This document shows, in pieces, positions 18,412 through 27,423 of a DNA stretch of 64,000 bases. How positions within the stretch are numbered: position 1 is the first letter of the stretch; each line of letters opens with the position of its first letter. The DNA lies in NCBI GenBank assembly GCA_965247565.1, contig CBDFHF010000001.1:124001-188000 (forward strand), read 5' to 3'. The translations under genes were made by a program, and so were the position numbers. The stretch comes from CBDFHF01 sp965247565. Its GTDB lineage: Bacteria > Pseudomonadota > Gammaproteobacteria > Methylococcales > Methylomonadaceae. The notes under the pieces are model-generated. The model saw nothing but the letters and a program-made list of their open reading frames with translations. It searched no databases and was not told the DNA's origin.

Positions 18412-19515
18412 ATGCATAACTCAATTTACAATTTAGCCGTCGCGGGTGTTCAGCAATTAGTGCCTTATGTCCCAGGTAAACCTATCGAGGATTTGGAGCG
18501 CGAATTGGGATTAACCCAAATTGTTAAGCTGGCGTCTAATGAAAATCCGTTGGGACCGAGTAAAAAAGCCCTTGATGCTATCCGAAAAACACTGCCATCG
18601 CTGGCTCTGTATCCCGATGGCAATGGCTTTAATTTGAAGCTGGCGCTAGCCAAAAAATATGCGCTTGACAGTAGCCAAATTACTTTGGGTAATGGATCTA
18701 ATGAACTATTGGAGCTGGTTGCCAGGGCTTTTTTAACACCTGAGCTGGAAGTGGTTTTTTCTCAGCATGCTTTTGCAGTTTATCCAATTGTCACGCAAGC
18801 AGTCGGAGCCAAAGCTGTGGTGGTCCCTGCTGTTAATTATGGACATGACTTATCGGGCATGCTGCAAAGCATTACTAATAAAACCAGGCTGGTGTTTATT
18901 GCCAATCCGAATAATCCAACCGGTACGTTGCTGGCGCAAGCTGATTTGGAAGCTTTTATTGGCGAATTACCTGATACTGTGATTTGTGTCTTAGATGAAG
19001 CCTATTTTGAATTTGCAGCCAAAACTGACATTAATTCCATTGATTGGCTGAAAAAATATCCCAATTTAATGATTACCCGCACTTTTTCGAAAGCTTACGG
19101 GTTAGCTGGTTTGCGTATCGGCTATAGCTTATCCAGTCCTGACATTGCGGATATGTTAAATCGGGTGCGCCAACCTTTTAATAATAATATGCTGGCACTA
19201 GCAGCCGCTGAAGCGGCATTGTCAGACACTGAACATTTGCAGGCGACGGTTACCAATAATTCTCTGGGTTTACAGCAGTTAATGAAAGGCTTTCAGCAGT
19301 TAAATCTTGACTGGGTGCCATCTGCAGGAAATTTTATTTTGTTGGACTTAAAACAAGCTGGTCAGCCCATTTATGAGGCTTTATTACGTAAAGGTGTCAT
19401 AGTCAGGCCGGTTGCTAACTATGAGTTACCTCACCATTTGCGAATTAGTATTGGCACCCCACAGGAAAATCAGACTTTTCTTTCTGTATTGTCTGCTTGT
19501 CTGGGCAATGTTTAA
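18412..19515 (+). CDS. hisC: Histidinol-phosphate aminotransferase
   Basis: This 367-residue class I/II PLP aminotransferase has the HisC pattern LASNENPLGPSKKAL, the NPNNPTGTL segment, and the PLP-lysine in TRTFSKAYGLAGLRIGY. It converts imidazole-acetol phosphate to histidinol phosphate. Placement between pheA and tyrA suggests it also transaminates aromatic keto acids, as shown for related enzymes in this superoperon. Its last eight bases overlap the tyrA-aroA start. Confidence 0.96.
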   Translation: MHNSIYNLAVAGVQQLVPYVPGKPIEDLERELGLTQIVKLASNENPLGPSKKALDAIRKTLPSLALYPDGNGFNLKLALAKKYALDSSQITLGNGSNELLELVARAFLTPELEVVFSQHAFAVYPIVTQAVGAKAVVVPAVNYGHDLSGMLQSITNKTRLVFIANPNNPTGTLLAQADLEAFIGELPDTVICVLDEAYFEFAAKTDINSIDWLKKYPNLMITRTFSKAYGLAGLRIGYSLSSPDIADMLNRVRQPFNNNMLALAAAEAALSDTEHLQATVTNNSLGLQQLMKGFQQLNLDWVPSAGNFILLDLKQAGQPIYEALLRKGVIVRPVANYELPHHLRISIGTPQENQTFLSVLSACLGNV

Positions 19516-21706
19516 CCGGCTTTGCATTATCGGTGTCGGTTTAATTGGCGGGTCTCTTGCTCGTGCGGCAAGACTGCAGGGTCTATGTAATAATATTGTC
19601 GGTTATGGAAGGCCACAGGATCTTCAAAATTTACAATTAGCTAAACAATTAGGGATTGTCGACACCTTCTATCTGAATATTGTCGAAGCACTACTGGGAG
19701 TTGATTGTGTGCTTATTGCTACGCCGGTTGGCAGTATTGAAGCTGTTTTTAGTTTGCTGAAACCTCACTGGTCTGAGCAGGTTATTTACTCTGATGTGGG
19801 CAGTACCAAAGGGAGTGCGATAGCAGCAGTTAAGAAAGTGTTTGGTTCTGTGCCAAGTAATTTTGTACCAGCGCATCCAATTGCTGGTGCTGAACAAAGT
19901 GGCGCTCAGGCAGCAGTTGAGGATTTGTTTTTGGGCAAGCGCTTGATTATTACGCCAACCGAGCAAACTGATTTACAGGCGTTGCAAAAAATTCGCCGGT
20001 TTTGGGAGCAAATCGGCTGTATCGTCTCGGTTATGAGCGTTAAAAGACACGATAGTGTGCTGGCAGCTACCAGCCATTTACCGCATATTCTGGCGTTTGC
20101 TTTTGTAGATATGTTGGGTAAGCAGGATGAACAGAATGAAATTTTTAGGTACGCGGCAGGTGGGTTTAAAGATTTTACCCGGATTGCTTCCAGTGATCCG
20201 ACTATGTGGCAGGATATTTGTCTCGCCAATAAAAACCAAATTATTCCACTAATTGAACGCACAAAAGCGCAGTTGGATAGAATACAAGGCTTCCTGGAAA
20301 ACGATGATAGTCAGCAGCTTTTTACACTTTTTACTCATGCCAACGTAGCGCGGCAGCGGTTTCTTGATCAATTTGAAGGTAACATGTCTAAATCAATCAC
20401 ATTTAAAGTCCAACCCGGCGGAAAGTTACATGGCGAAGCACGCGTGCCGGGCGATAAGTCCATGTCGCATCGCTCCATTATGTTGGGGTCGCTGGCTGAA
20501 GGGGTAACGCATGTAAAAGGTTTTTTGCAAGCTGAGGATGCATTGGCAACTTTGCAGGCATTTCGGGACATGGGTGTTGAAATCGAAGGGCCGATTAATG
20601 GCGAGTTAGTTATTCATGGGGTAGGGAAGCATGGTTTAAAAGCCCCGAAAAATGATTTGTATTTGGGGAACTCTGGCACATCCATGCGCTTATTAAGCGG
20701 TCTATTGGCGGGGCAAGCGTTTAATTCGGTGTTGACGGGAGATAAATCGCTGTCGGGCAGGCCGATGAAACGAGTCACTGCGCCATTGGCTACTATGGGT
20801 GCGGAAATTAAGACCACAGACAATGGCACTGCGCCATTGTATATTTCTGGCAAAGCCGGGCAATTAAACGGTATTGACTACGACATGCCGATAGCCAGCG
20901 CGCAAGTTAAGTCTTGCTTAATGCTGGCAGGTATGTATGCAAAAGGTGTAACATCGATTACGGAACCTGCGCCAACTCGTGACCATACAGAGCGAATGTT
21001 GGCCGGCTTTTCTTATCCGGTAAAAAAACAAGGTAATAAAGTTAGTATTAGTGCTGACGGTAATTTGAAAGCTTGCGATATTGATGTACCTAGCGATATT
21101 TCGTCGGCCGCATTTTTTCTGGTTGGTGCCTCTATTGCTCCTGGATCTGATTTGTTATTGAAGCATGTCGGTATAAATCCTACTCGTACTGGCGTGATTG
21201 ATATTTTACGATTGATGGGGGCCAGTATTGAAGTGCTTAATGAGCGAACTGTCGGTGGCGAGCCGGTTGCTGATTTGCGTGTGGTTTATAGCGCTCTAAG
21301 AGGTATTGATATTCCTGAGCATTTAGTTCCGCTGGCCATAGATGAGTTTCCTGTGCTATTCGTAGCTGCAGCTTGCGCCGAAGGACAGACTCGTTTGACT
21401 GGAGCAGAGGAGTTGCGCGTCAAGGAATCGGATCGTATTCAGGTGATGGCAGATGGTTTGCAGTTACTGGGTGTTGATGCTGAAGCGACCGCTGATGGCA
21501 TGATTATTCAGGGAGGTGGGCAAATCGGCGGTGGTGAGGTGGTGTCACATGGCGACCACAGAATTGCGATGGCATTTTCGATAGCAGGATTGCGAGCTTC
21601 TGCATCTATTACCGTTCTCGACTGCGAAAATGTTAATACTTCATTTCCAGAATTTAGGGAGTTAGCTCAACGGCTAGGATTGTCTATAACCAGCGTAGAA
21701 GAATAA
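19508..21706 (+). CDS. tyrA-aroA: Fused prephenate dehydrogenase/EPSP synthase
   Basis: A single 732-residue frame starts at ATG 19508, inside the end of hisC. Residues 1 to about 290 are a TyrA dehydrogenase (Rossmann start MFNRLCIIGVGLIGGSLARA, then PAHPIAGAEQSG). From about residue 293, at an internal ATG at 20384, EPSP synthase begins (FKVQPGGKLHGEARVPGDKSMSHRS). It continues through LGNSGTSMRLLSG and ends with GDHRIAMAFSIAG and SFPEF. It joins a tyrosine-branch step and the sixth shikimate step in one chain, a fusion known in some gammaproteobacteria. The internal ATG could also give free AroA. Confidence 0.95.
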   Translation: MFNRLCIIGVGLIGGSLARAARLQGLCNNIVGYGRPQDLQNLQLAKQLGIVDTFYLNIVEALLGVDCVLIATPVGSIEAVFSLLKPHWSEQVIYSDVGSTKGSAIAAVKKVFGSVPSNFVPAHPIAGAEQSGAQAAVEDLFLGKRLIITPTEQTDLQALQKIRRFWEQIGCIVSVMSVKRHDSVLAATSHLPHILAFAFVDMLGKQDEQNEIFRYAAGGFKDFTRIASSDPTMWQDICLANKNQIIPLIERTKAQLDRIQGFLENDDSQQLFTLFTHANVARQRFLDQFEGNMSKSITFKVQPGGKLHGEARVPGDKSMSHRSIMLGSLAEGVTHVKGFLQAEDALATLQAFRDMGVEIEGPINGELVIHGVGKHGLKAPKNDLYLGNSGTSMRLLSGLLAGQAFNSVLTGDKSLSGRPMKRVTAPLATMGAEIKTTDNGTAPLYISGKAGQLNGIDYDMPIASAQVKSCLMLAGMYAKGVTSITEPAPTRDHTERMLAGFSYPVKKQGNKVSISADGNLKACDIDVPSDISSAAFFLVGASIAPGSDLLLKHVGINPTRTGVIDILRLMGASIEVLNERTVGGEPVADLRVVYSALRGIDIPEHLVPLAIDEFPVLFVAAACAEGQTRLTGAEELRVKESDRIQVMADGLQLLGVDAEATADGMIIQGGGQIGGGEVVSHGDHRIAMAFSIAGLRASASITVLDCENVNTSFPEFRELAQRLGLSITSVEE

Positions 21707-22362
21707 TGTCGATTCCCGTTGTAGCAATTGATGGTCCTAGCGGGGCAGGAAAAGGCACCGTAAGCCGAGCGGTTGCTAAGCGATTAGGCTGGAACTACTT
21801 AGATAGCGGATCAATATATCGTTCGTTAGCCATTGCTTTATTGCAACAAGATGTCGATTTAGGTGATGCTGCTGCTATTGCGGTGGCTGCGAGGTCAATG
21901 TCTCTGACATTTGACTGTGGCGACGAATTGATAGTTAAATTAAATGGTGACGATATTTCATCACAGTTATCACTTGAGAGCACAGGTAGTGTTGCCTCTA
22001 AAATTGCTGCAATGCCCGATGTTAGGGCAGCATTATTGCAAAAACAAAAAGACTTTAAGCAATTGCCGGGGTTGGTTGCAGATGGCCGGGATATGGGGAC
22101 AGTTGTTTTTCCTGATGCGCAAGTTAAAGTGTTTTTGACAGCTAGTGTTGAAGAGAGAGCGCAGAGGCGTTATAAACAGTTGATAGAAAAAGGAATTGAT
22201 GCTAACCTTGCGCAGATAACTTACGAAATAGGTGAACGGGATCACAGGGATATGCAAAGAAAATCGGCTCCGTTATTGATGGCGAGCGATGCGGTTTTTA
22301 TAGACTCATCTTCCATGCCGATTGCTTCAGTTATTGACCAAGTCATTAATTTAATCCGATAA
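21706..22362 (+). CDS. cmk: Cytidylate kinase
   Basis: This 218-residue P-loop kinase phosphorylates CMP and dCMP. The N terminus has IDGPSGAGKGTVSRA (Walker A), then LDSGSIYRSLA and VADGRDMGTVVFPDA, which are family signatures. It overlaps tyrA-aroA by one base and precedes rpsA, the standard cmk-rpsA pairing. Confidence 0.97.
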   Translation: MSIPVVAIDGPSGAGKGTVSRAVAKRLGWNYLDSGSIYRSLAIALLQQDVDLGDAAAIAVAARSMSLTFDCGDELIVKLNGDDISSQLSLESTGSVASKIAAMPDVRAALLQKQKDFKQLPGLVADGRDMGTVVFPDAQVKVFLTASVEERAQRRYKQLIEKGIDANLAQITYEIGERDHRDMQRKSAPLLMASDAVFIDSSSMPIASVIDQVINLIR

Positions 22363-22464
22363 GGGTTTTTTACCACGTCCGTAAAGTAAAGTACTAATTA
22401 CGGTTTTTTTAACTTTGATAAAGAGAAGGTTTGTTCGATTTTCGGACTGGCCTGGGAATAGAAA

Positions 22465-24126
22465 ATGAGCGAAAGCTTTGCTGAATTATTTGAAGAAAGT
22501 CTAACCAAAACAGAGATGCGTACTGGCGCAATGTTGGTAGGCACTGTTGTTGATATCGAAAACGATATGATCATCGTAAGCACACATTCAAAATCGGAAG
22601 GTGTCATTCCTAAATGGCAATTCCTAAATAATGATGGTGAGTTAGAAGTATCGATTGGTGATGAAGTAGAGGTCGCTCTCGATTTGTTTGAAGATGGTTT
22701 AGGCGCTACGCTTCTTTCCCGGGACAAAGCTAAGAAAAACAAAGCTTGGTCAGAGTTGGAAAACGCATTTGAAAAAGAGGCCACTATTATTGGCCGTATC
22801 AATGGTAAAGTTCGTGGCGGTTTTACTGTTGCTGTAGGAGCATTACGCGCCTTTTTACCCGGATCGTTAGTGGATGTTCGTCCTATCAGAGACACCACTT
22901 TCTTAGAAAACCGTGACTTGGAATTTAAAGTCATTAAGATCGACCAAAAACGCAATAACGTGGTTCTATCGCGTCGTGCTGTGGTTGAAAAAGAATACAG
23001 TGCGGAAAGAGAAGAATTGCTGAAAACCTTGGAAGAAGGTGCATCTGTTACCGGTGTGGTGAAAAATCTTACCGATTACGGTGCATTTATCGACTTGGGT
23101 GGTATTGACGGCCTGTTACACATTACCGATATGGCTTGGCGTCGTGTGCGTCATCCATCCGAGTGTGTTGAAATCGGCCAAGAAATCAATGTTAAAGTTC
23201 TCAAATACGACAAAGACAAAAACCGTGTTTCTTTGGGTATGAAGCAAATGGGTGAAGATCCATGGCAGAACATTGCTCGTAGATACCCTGCAGGTACTCG
23301 CGTATTCGGTAAAGTTAACAATTTGACTGATTACGGCTGCTTCGTTGAAATTGAAGAAGGTGTTGAGGGCTTAGTGCACGTTTCCGAAATGGATTGGACT
23401 AACAAAAACGTCAATCCTTCTAAGTTAGTACAGTTAGGCGATGAAGTTGAAATCATGGTCTTGGAAATCGACGAAGAACGCCGTCGTATTTCATTGGGCA
23501 TGAAACAATGCAAAACCAATCCTTGGGATGAGTTTGCAGCAACGCACAACAAAGGCGACAAGATTTCCGGAAAAATCAAATCAATCACTGATTTTGGTAT
23601 ATTTATCGGCTTGGATGGTGGTATAGATGGCTTGGTTCATATGTCTGACATTTCTTGGGCAGATGATGGCGAAGCATCTGTTCGTGAGTTCAAAAAAGGC
23701 GATGAATTAGAAACTGTTATTTTGGCAGTTGATTCTGAGCGCGAACGAATCTCTCTCGGAATCAAACAACTTGAGCAAGATCCTTTCCAAAACTTCTTAG
23801 CTACCTACGAGAAAGGTAGCCTAGTCAAGGGTACTATCAAAGAAATAGATGCTAAGGGAGCGATTGTCACATTAGCTGATAACGTAGAAGGTTACCTCAG
23901 GGCGTCTGAAATTCAAAGAGATCGGGTCGAAGATGCTCGTACACTATTAAAAGAAGGCGATGTGTTAGAAGCTAAATTTATTGGTGTGGATAAGAAGAGT
24001 AAAACAATTTCCTTATCTATCAAAGCCAAGGATCACGACGAAGAATCTCATACGATTAAAGACTACTCCCAGCAAGCAGCCGGTACACCTACTCTGGGTG
24101 ATATCTTTAAGCAGATGGAAAAATAA
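22465..24126 (+). CDS. rpsA: 30S ribosomal protein S1
   Basis: This 553-residue protein consists of six S1 (OB-fold) repeats. The later ones show the usual GxVxxxxxYGxFVxxxxxxxGLxHxSxM pattern (for example VTGVVKNLTDYGAFIDLGG and GLVHVSEMDWT). It brings mRNA to the small subunit and is essential in related bacteria. Length is normal. A strong terminator hairpin follows the stop, before ihfB. Confidence 0.98.
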   Translation: MSESFAELFEESLTKTEMRTGAMLVGTVVDIENDMIIVSTHSKSEGVIPKWQFLNNDGELEVSIGDEVEVALDLFEDGLGATLLSRDKAKKNKAWSELENAFEKEATIIGRINGKVRGGFTVAVGALRAFLPGSLVDVRPIRDTTFLENRDLEFKVIKIDQKRNNVVLSRRAVVEKEYSAEREELLKTLEEGASVTGVVKNLTDYGAFIDLGGIDGLLHITDMAWRRVRHPSECVEIGQEINVKVLKYDKDKNRVSLGMKQMGEDPWQNIARRYPAGTRVFGKVNNLTDYGCFVEIEEGVEGLVHVSEMDWTNKNVNPSKLVQLGDEVEIMVLEIDEERRRISLGMKQCKTNPWDEFAATHNKGDKISGKIKSITDFGIFIGLDGGIDGLVHMSDISWADDGEASVREFKKGDELETVILAVDSERERISLGIKQLEQDPFQNFLATYEKGSLVKGTIKEIDAKGAIVTLADNVEGYLRASEIQRDRVEDARTLLKEGDVLEAKFIGVDKKSKTISLSIKAKDHDEESHTIKDYSQQAAGTPTLGDIFKQMEK

Positions 24127-24133
24127 AACTGTG

Positions 24134-24164
24134 AAAGGGCGTGCTTTTTTAGCACGCCCTTTTA
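24134..24164 (+). terminator. Terminator after rpsA
   Basis: AAAGGGCGTGC (24134-24144) pairs with GCACGCCCTTT (24152-24162), an 11-bp perfect stem with a T-rich loop and trailing T's. It lies directly after the rpsA stop and before ihfB, so ihfB depends on read-through or its own promoter. Confidence 0.85.
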
Positions 24165-24190
24165 TTTATTCATTTTTCACAGGATTGAAT

Positions 24191-24496
24191 GTGACAAAAT
24201 CTGAATTAATTGAGGCGCTTGCCAAACAGCAACCGCACTTGGCGCAAAAAGACGTTGAACTAGCAGTGAAGAGTATCATTGAAAAAATGAATCAAGCACT
24301 GACGTCTGGAGAAAGAATAGAGATTAGGGGGTTTGGTAGTTTCTCGTTGCATATGAGACCTCCACGAATGGGTAGGAACCCTAAAACGGGCGAATCTGTT
24401 TCATTAGCTCAAAAGCATGTACCGCATTTTAAACCGGGGAAGGAGCTCCGTGATCGAGTTGATGAGTCTCGTGATAAATGTTCCATAACAGAGTAG
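24191..24496 (+). CDS. ihfB: Integration host factor beta subunit
   Basis: The start is GTG 24191 (VTKSELIEALAKQQP); a longer open frame upstream overlaps rpsA. The 101-residue product has the full IHF/HU fold with the DNA-bending arm GRNPKTGESV and the RGFGSFSL beta segment of IHF-beta. It pairs with IHF-alpha to bend DNA at specific sites. Its place after rpsA is conserved in gammaproteobacteria. Confidence 0.95.
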   Translation: MTKSELIEALAKQQPHLAQKDVELAVKSIIEKMNQALTSGERIEIRGFGSFSLHMRPPRMGRNPKTGESVSLAQKHVPHFKPGKELRDRVDESRDKCSITE

Positions 24497-24662
24497 TTGC
24501 GAAGCAGTACAAGTTTTTTTGAAAAAAAATAGTTTTGCTTCCCTGTTTTCAAGCGAACTCTATGCGAATTTTAAAATCAAGGCATTCGCCCCTCGTCATC
24601 TTTTAAATGGGTGGCGGATTCAAAACCAGGGTGCAACACCCAAATGCTGATAAGGTATGCAC

Positions 24663-24760
24663 ATGGAGATCACCTCGAAATACTATCAACAGCTTCAGCC
24701 TAAAAACTGAGTCACGATCAGCAGCCTGAAGCAACACAACTCAGTATTTATGCTATAGCC
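24663..24760 (+). pseudogene. Fragment of an IS5-type transposase N terminus
   Basis: From ATG 24663 the frame reads MEITSKYYQQLQPKN, stop, VTISSLKQHNSVFML, stop. This resembles the start of a class of IS5-family transposases (MEIT...YYQQ...P...VTISNL...). Two stops and no continuation show it is dead. The stretch 24497-24804 between ihfB and the IS982 end holds nothing else I can name. Confidence 0.35.
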
Positions 24761-24899
24761 CGGGTTCCGCAGCGTCCTGCCAGCACCCACAGTCGATAAA
24801 CTTAAATGTGAATTAAGAGCTAAAAGGTAGCCAGTTCATTGGCTTATGCTTAAGATATGAGAAAAGGCTCTAACTAATTTCATTATCTTGAGGAATCCA

Positions 24900-25805
24900 A
24901 TGAACTGGCAGGATCAATGGATAACAATTTATCTTTATGTCTGCAAGCATTATCAAAATCATTTGTGGGTCTATAGCCAGCGTATGAGTAATTACGCAGA
25001 CCTCAGGTTTTCTGACGAAGAAGTGATCACGCTCTATCTTTTCGGTGTCATTGATAAAAACAGGGAACTTAAAACGATCTACGGCTATGCGGACCGCCAT
25101 TTGCGCGACTGGTTTCCTTGTTTGCCGGGCTATACCGCTCTTGTGCCCTTGGGTATATGTGCAACGCTTGAATAAAGTAGCCGATGCCTTTGCACCGTTG
25201 TTGGAAATGATTCAGCAAGAACAAGCCTGCTCAAACCGAGAATCGGTTTGGTTGATGGATTCTTTTCCGGTCGCCTTGGCAAAACAAGGCCATCGGTTTA
25301 AAGCCTGTGTTGCCAAAGGATTGGCAGATGCCGGCTACTGTTCCAGCAAAAAATTATACTATGACGGCGTTCGAGTTCATGTGGTGGGGCGTCGCCAGAT
25401 AGGGACGTTACCAAGCCCCGACTATATTGGGGTGACTGGTGCCAGCAGCCATGATGGGCAAATATTCGACCAAATCCGGCCGGTATTAGCCAATAATGAA
25501 CTCTATGGGGATAAGGCCTATCAACGGTCTGATGCCGACGAAGTACGGGCGACCCAGAACCTGACGGTATGGCCGCCGGTTAAAAAACAAAAAGGCCAGC
25601 GCTATTTGGAGCCGCAAGATCAGTGGTTATCCACCGCCGTATCCCGCTTCGACAACCCATTGAAACAGTATTCAGCTGGATTGAAGAAAAAACAGGGATT
25701 GAATGCGCAGGCAACGTGCGTTCGTACAACGGACTGATGGTTCATATCTTCGGTAAGTTAGCGGCCGCTCTGTTTTTTTGGAATTACCTACGGGTCAGCT
25801 CTTAA
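24900..25805 (+). pseudogene. IS982-family transposase, two frame breaks
   Basis: The frame starts at ATG 24900 (MNWQDQWITIYLYV) and is transposase-like until LPGYTA. There a 16-bp insertion (25140-25155) shifts the frame. The protein resumes in another frame as YVQRLNKVADAF, continuing through MDSFPVALAKQGHRFKA. A second break near 25650 looks like loss of one C. The IS982-type end (RQPIETVFSWIEEKTGIE; VHIFGKLAAALFFW) is then in a third frame. The product would have been a DDE transposase of about 290 residues. It cannot be active as written without frameshifting at both sites. Confidence 0.8.
25140..25155. repeat. 16-bp insertion CTTGTGCCCTTGGGTA in IS982 transposase
   Basis: Removing these 16 bases restores the transposase frame (...GGC TAT ACC GCT | TAT GTG CAA CGC...), matching the family text LPGYTAYVQRLN. 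An almost identical 17-bp sequence interrupts the IS5 transposase at 56351-56367. Confidence 0.7.
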
Positions 25806-25806
25806 T

Positions 25807-26405
25807 TCACATTATAGTATTGAGGTTTCCGTTGCGTTTGAGCATCAAAAGTATAACGGAATATTTAAGCATGTCCTTGCTTTTGCTGTAGCACTTCGTC
25901 TTCCGGCGCAGCCTAGCCAGGAAATGCCTGAACAGGCTGTTGTAGCCCTCGACCGTGTAGGTTTCGGCTTTTGATTGCGTATGCAACGCGGGCGGGACGA
26001 AATTTTCATATGGCTTCCAGTAATCGGTTATGAGATCTGTTATGCCGTTGTTTTTGATTGAATCCCAACGCTTCCGCCCCGTGCCGGCGTCGCGGGAGCC
26101 CACTTCGCAGTTGAGGAACCTTCGTCCATTTCAACCACCTCAACTCCCGCCGCCGAGCGAATGACCTCAATCGACTCGCCGTGCGCCCTAATCCAGTTGT
26201 AGACGGCAACATGGCTGCATTTCAGGAACCGGCCAATAGAACGGAAACCCAGTCCCTCAAGGTACAATTGCAAGGCATCCCGCTTGGTCGCCGGGTCTAT
26301 CCCGCGCTGCTGGCGGTACCCGCACGACTTGCACTTATGGCGCTGCTTCCCTTTGAATATGCCATCTTTGGTACAATCTGCTGATCCACATTTTGGGCAA
26401 TTCAT
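25807..26405 (-). pseudogene. IS1-family transposase with internal deletion and frameshift
   Basis: The N-terminal InsA-like part starts at ATG 26405 with a zinc ribbon (MNCPKCGSADCTKDGIF ... CKSCGYRQQRG) and helix-turn-helix (RSIGRFLKCSHVAVYNWIR). It runs to VEVVEMDE. There roughly 20 codons of the DDE core appear to be missing. The frame changes and resumes with RRFLNCEVGSRDAGTGRKRWD, then AETYTVEGYNSLFRHFLARLRRKTKCYSKS, the IS1 C-terminal signature. The last codons (NTIM, stop) read into the neighbouring IS982 terminal repeat, so the natural end is lost. It is inactive. Confidence 0.78.
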
Positions 26406-26470
26406 GGCAAACTCGCTCTCTATGGTGAAAACACCAATCATGCCAATATGTATACTTTATTAACAATACC
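25814..26470 (-). mobile_element. IS1-family insertion sequence, degraded
   Basis: The element lies on the reverse strand immediately beside the IS982 right end. The left end near 26465 reads GGTATTG on the reverse strand, and the other edge near 25815 has a related AGTATTG. These limits are approximate. It contains one transposase gene with an internal deletion. The stretch 26471-26641, before the next gene, holds nothing I can identify. Confidence 0.6.
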
Positions 26471-26641
26471 TAAAAAATAAACCCGGCCACCAAAAAAAGA
26501 GTTATTGTCTAGCGTGTGGCAGAACCGTTAAATCCGGGCAAGAGATATTGGGAGTTTGGCGTATATCAATACGGCAAAGCGTAGCATGGCGCTCAAAAGC
26601 CGTCCGCTTTATGTTAAACATAATACTATTTGGAGACAATT

Positions 26642-27217
26642 ATGCCATTGCATCAAGTTGAGAACTTACTCGAGTCGGGTGATATTCTTTTTACCAGTAT
26701 TCCCAATTTTCTGTATCGTCGGGTGGCTCAAGTGACCAGATCTCCCACCTCACATGTCGGTATTGCGTTTTATGATCCCGATTCTGGTTGGCTGGTAGCT
26801 GAAAGTGCGGTCCCAACAGTTCGGTATACGCCAATCGCTAATTTTATTTCACGCTCAGATAAAGATTGGTTAGTCGTGCGCCGGATACACGGCGGGCTTT
26901 CTGCCGATCAGGTCGAATCACTTCGCAAAGAATGTAATGAGCGCTTGGGCACGCTTTATCATCTGGGTTTTCATTTCTCATCTTCTCGGCAGTTTTGTTC
27001 TAAGTTCGTCTACGAAACTTATCTAGCTGCTCTTGATGTGAAGATTGGTGCACTGGAGTCATTTCAGATATTGCTAAATAGCCAACCTAATACCCCGCTC
27101 TTGTTTTGGCGGCTCTGGTTTTTGGGTAAGATTCCTTGGACACGGCTTACCGTAACACCGGCTAGTCAGCTTAGATCAGACAAATTGGAAACGATTTGGG
27201 AGTCATCAACTGCATAG
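26642..27217 (+). CDS. Permuted papain-like (C92/YiiX-type, NlpC/P60-related) hydrolase
   Basis: The start at ATG 26642 follows a GGAG ribosome site; a TTG 12 bases upstream lacks one. The 191-residue protein has the permuted NlpC/P60 layout of the YiiX/YebB group. The catalytic His comes first in SPTSHVGIAFYD (about residue 40) and the catalytic Cys later in RQFCSKFVYETY (about residue 120). Members cleave peptide or amide bonds, possibly in cell-wall or lipid substrates. There is no signal peptide. It stands alone between the IS remnants and moaA. Confidence 0.72.
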   Translation: MPLHQVENLLESGDILFTSIPNFLYRRVAQVTRSPTSHVGIAFYDPDSGWLVAESAVPTVRYTPIANFISRSDKDWLVVRRIHGGLSADQVESLRKECNERLGTLYHLGFHFSSSRQFCSKFVYETYLAALDVKIGALESFQILLNSQPNTPLLFWRLWFLGKIPWTRLTVTPASQLRSDKLETIWESSTA

Positions 27218-27423
27218 TTTTTTCCAGCAGCTAGCTGATGTTAGTTGCGCTTGGTGTATAGCTGTCCGCATTGAGGGATCTAAAGCTAGCAGATTGCTGA
27301 AAACGCTGGGCTGACCTGTAAAAACTCTAGTTTAAAAAATGATTTTCTGAACTCAAGATTAAATCTGGCAGAGTGCGGGTGTGTTAACATGAGCGTATAT
27401 CTGTATTTTTGAGTTGTGTTTTT

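Larger units (their letters stand above)
24805..25813 (+). mobile_element. IS982-family insertion sequence, inactivated
   Basis: Inverted ends AATGTGAATTAAGAGCT (24805-24821) and its exact complement at 25797-25813 bound a broken IS982-type transposase gene, giving about 1.0 kb, the usual size. The right end directly abuts a second, IS1-type element on the other strand. A clean target duplication is not visible. Confidence 0.75.

Noticed and set aside
20384..21706. A separate aroA gene
   Set aside because: The frame is continuous with tyrA without a stop, so it is listed as one fused gene; an internal start at 20384 remains possible.
26471..26641. Possible coding remnant with a C..CGR pattern beside the IS1 element
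   Set aside because: The stretch is short, has no start, and the resemblance to a zinc ribbon is too weak to call.
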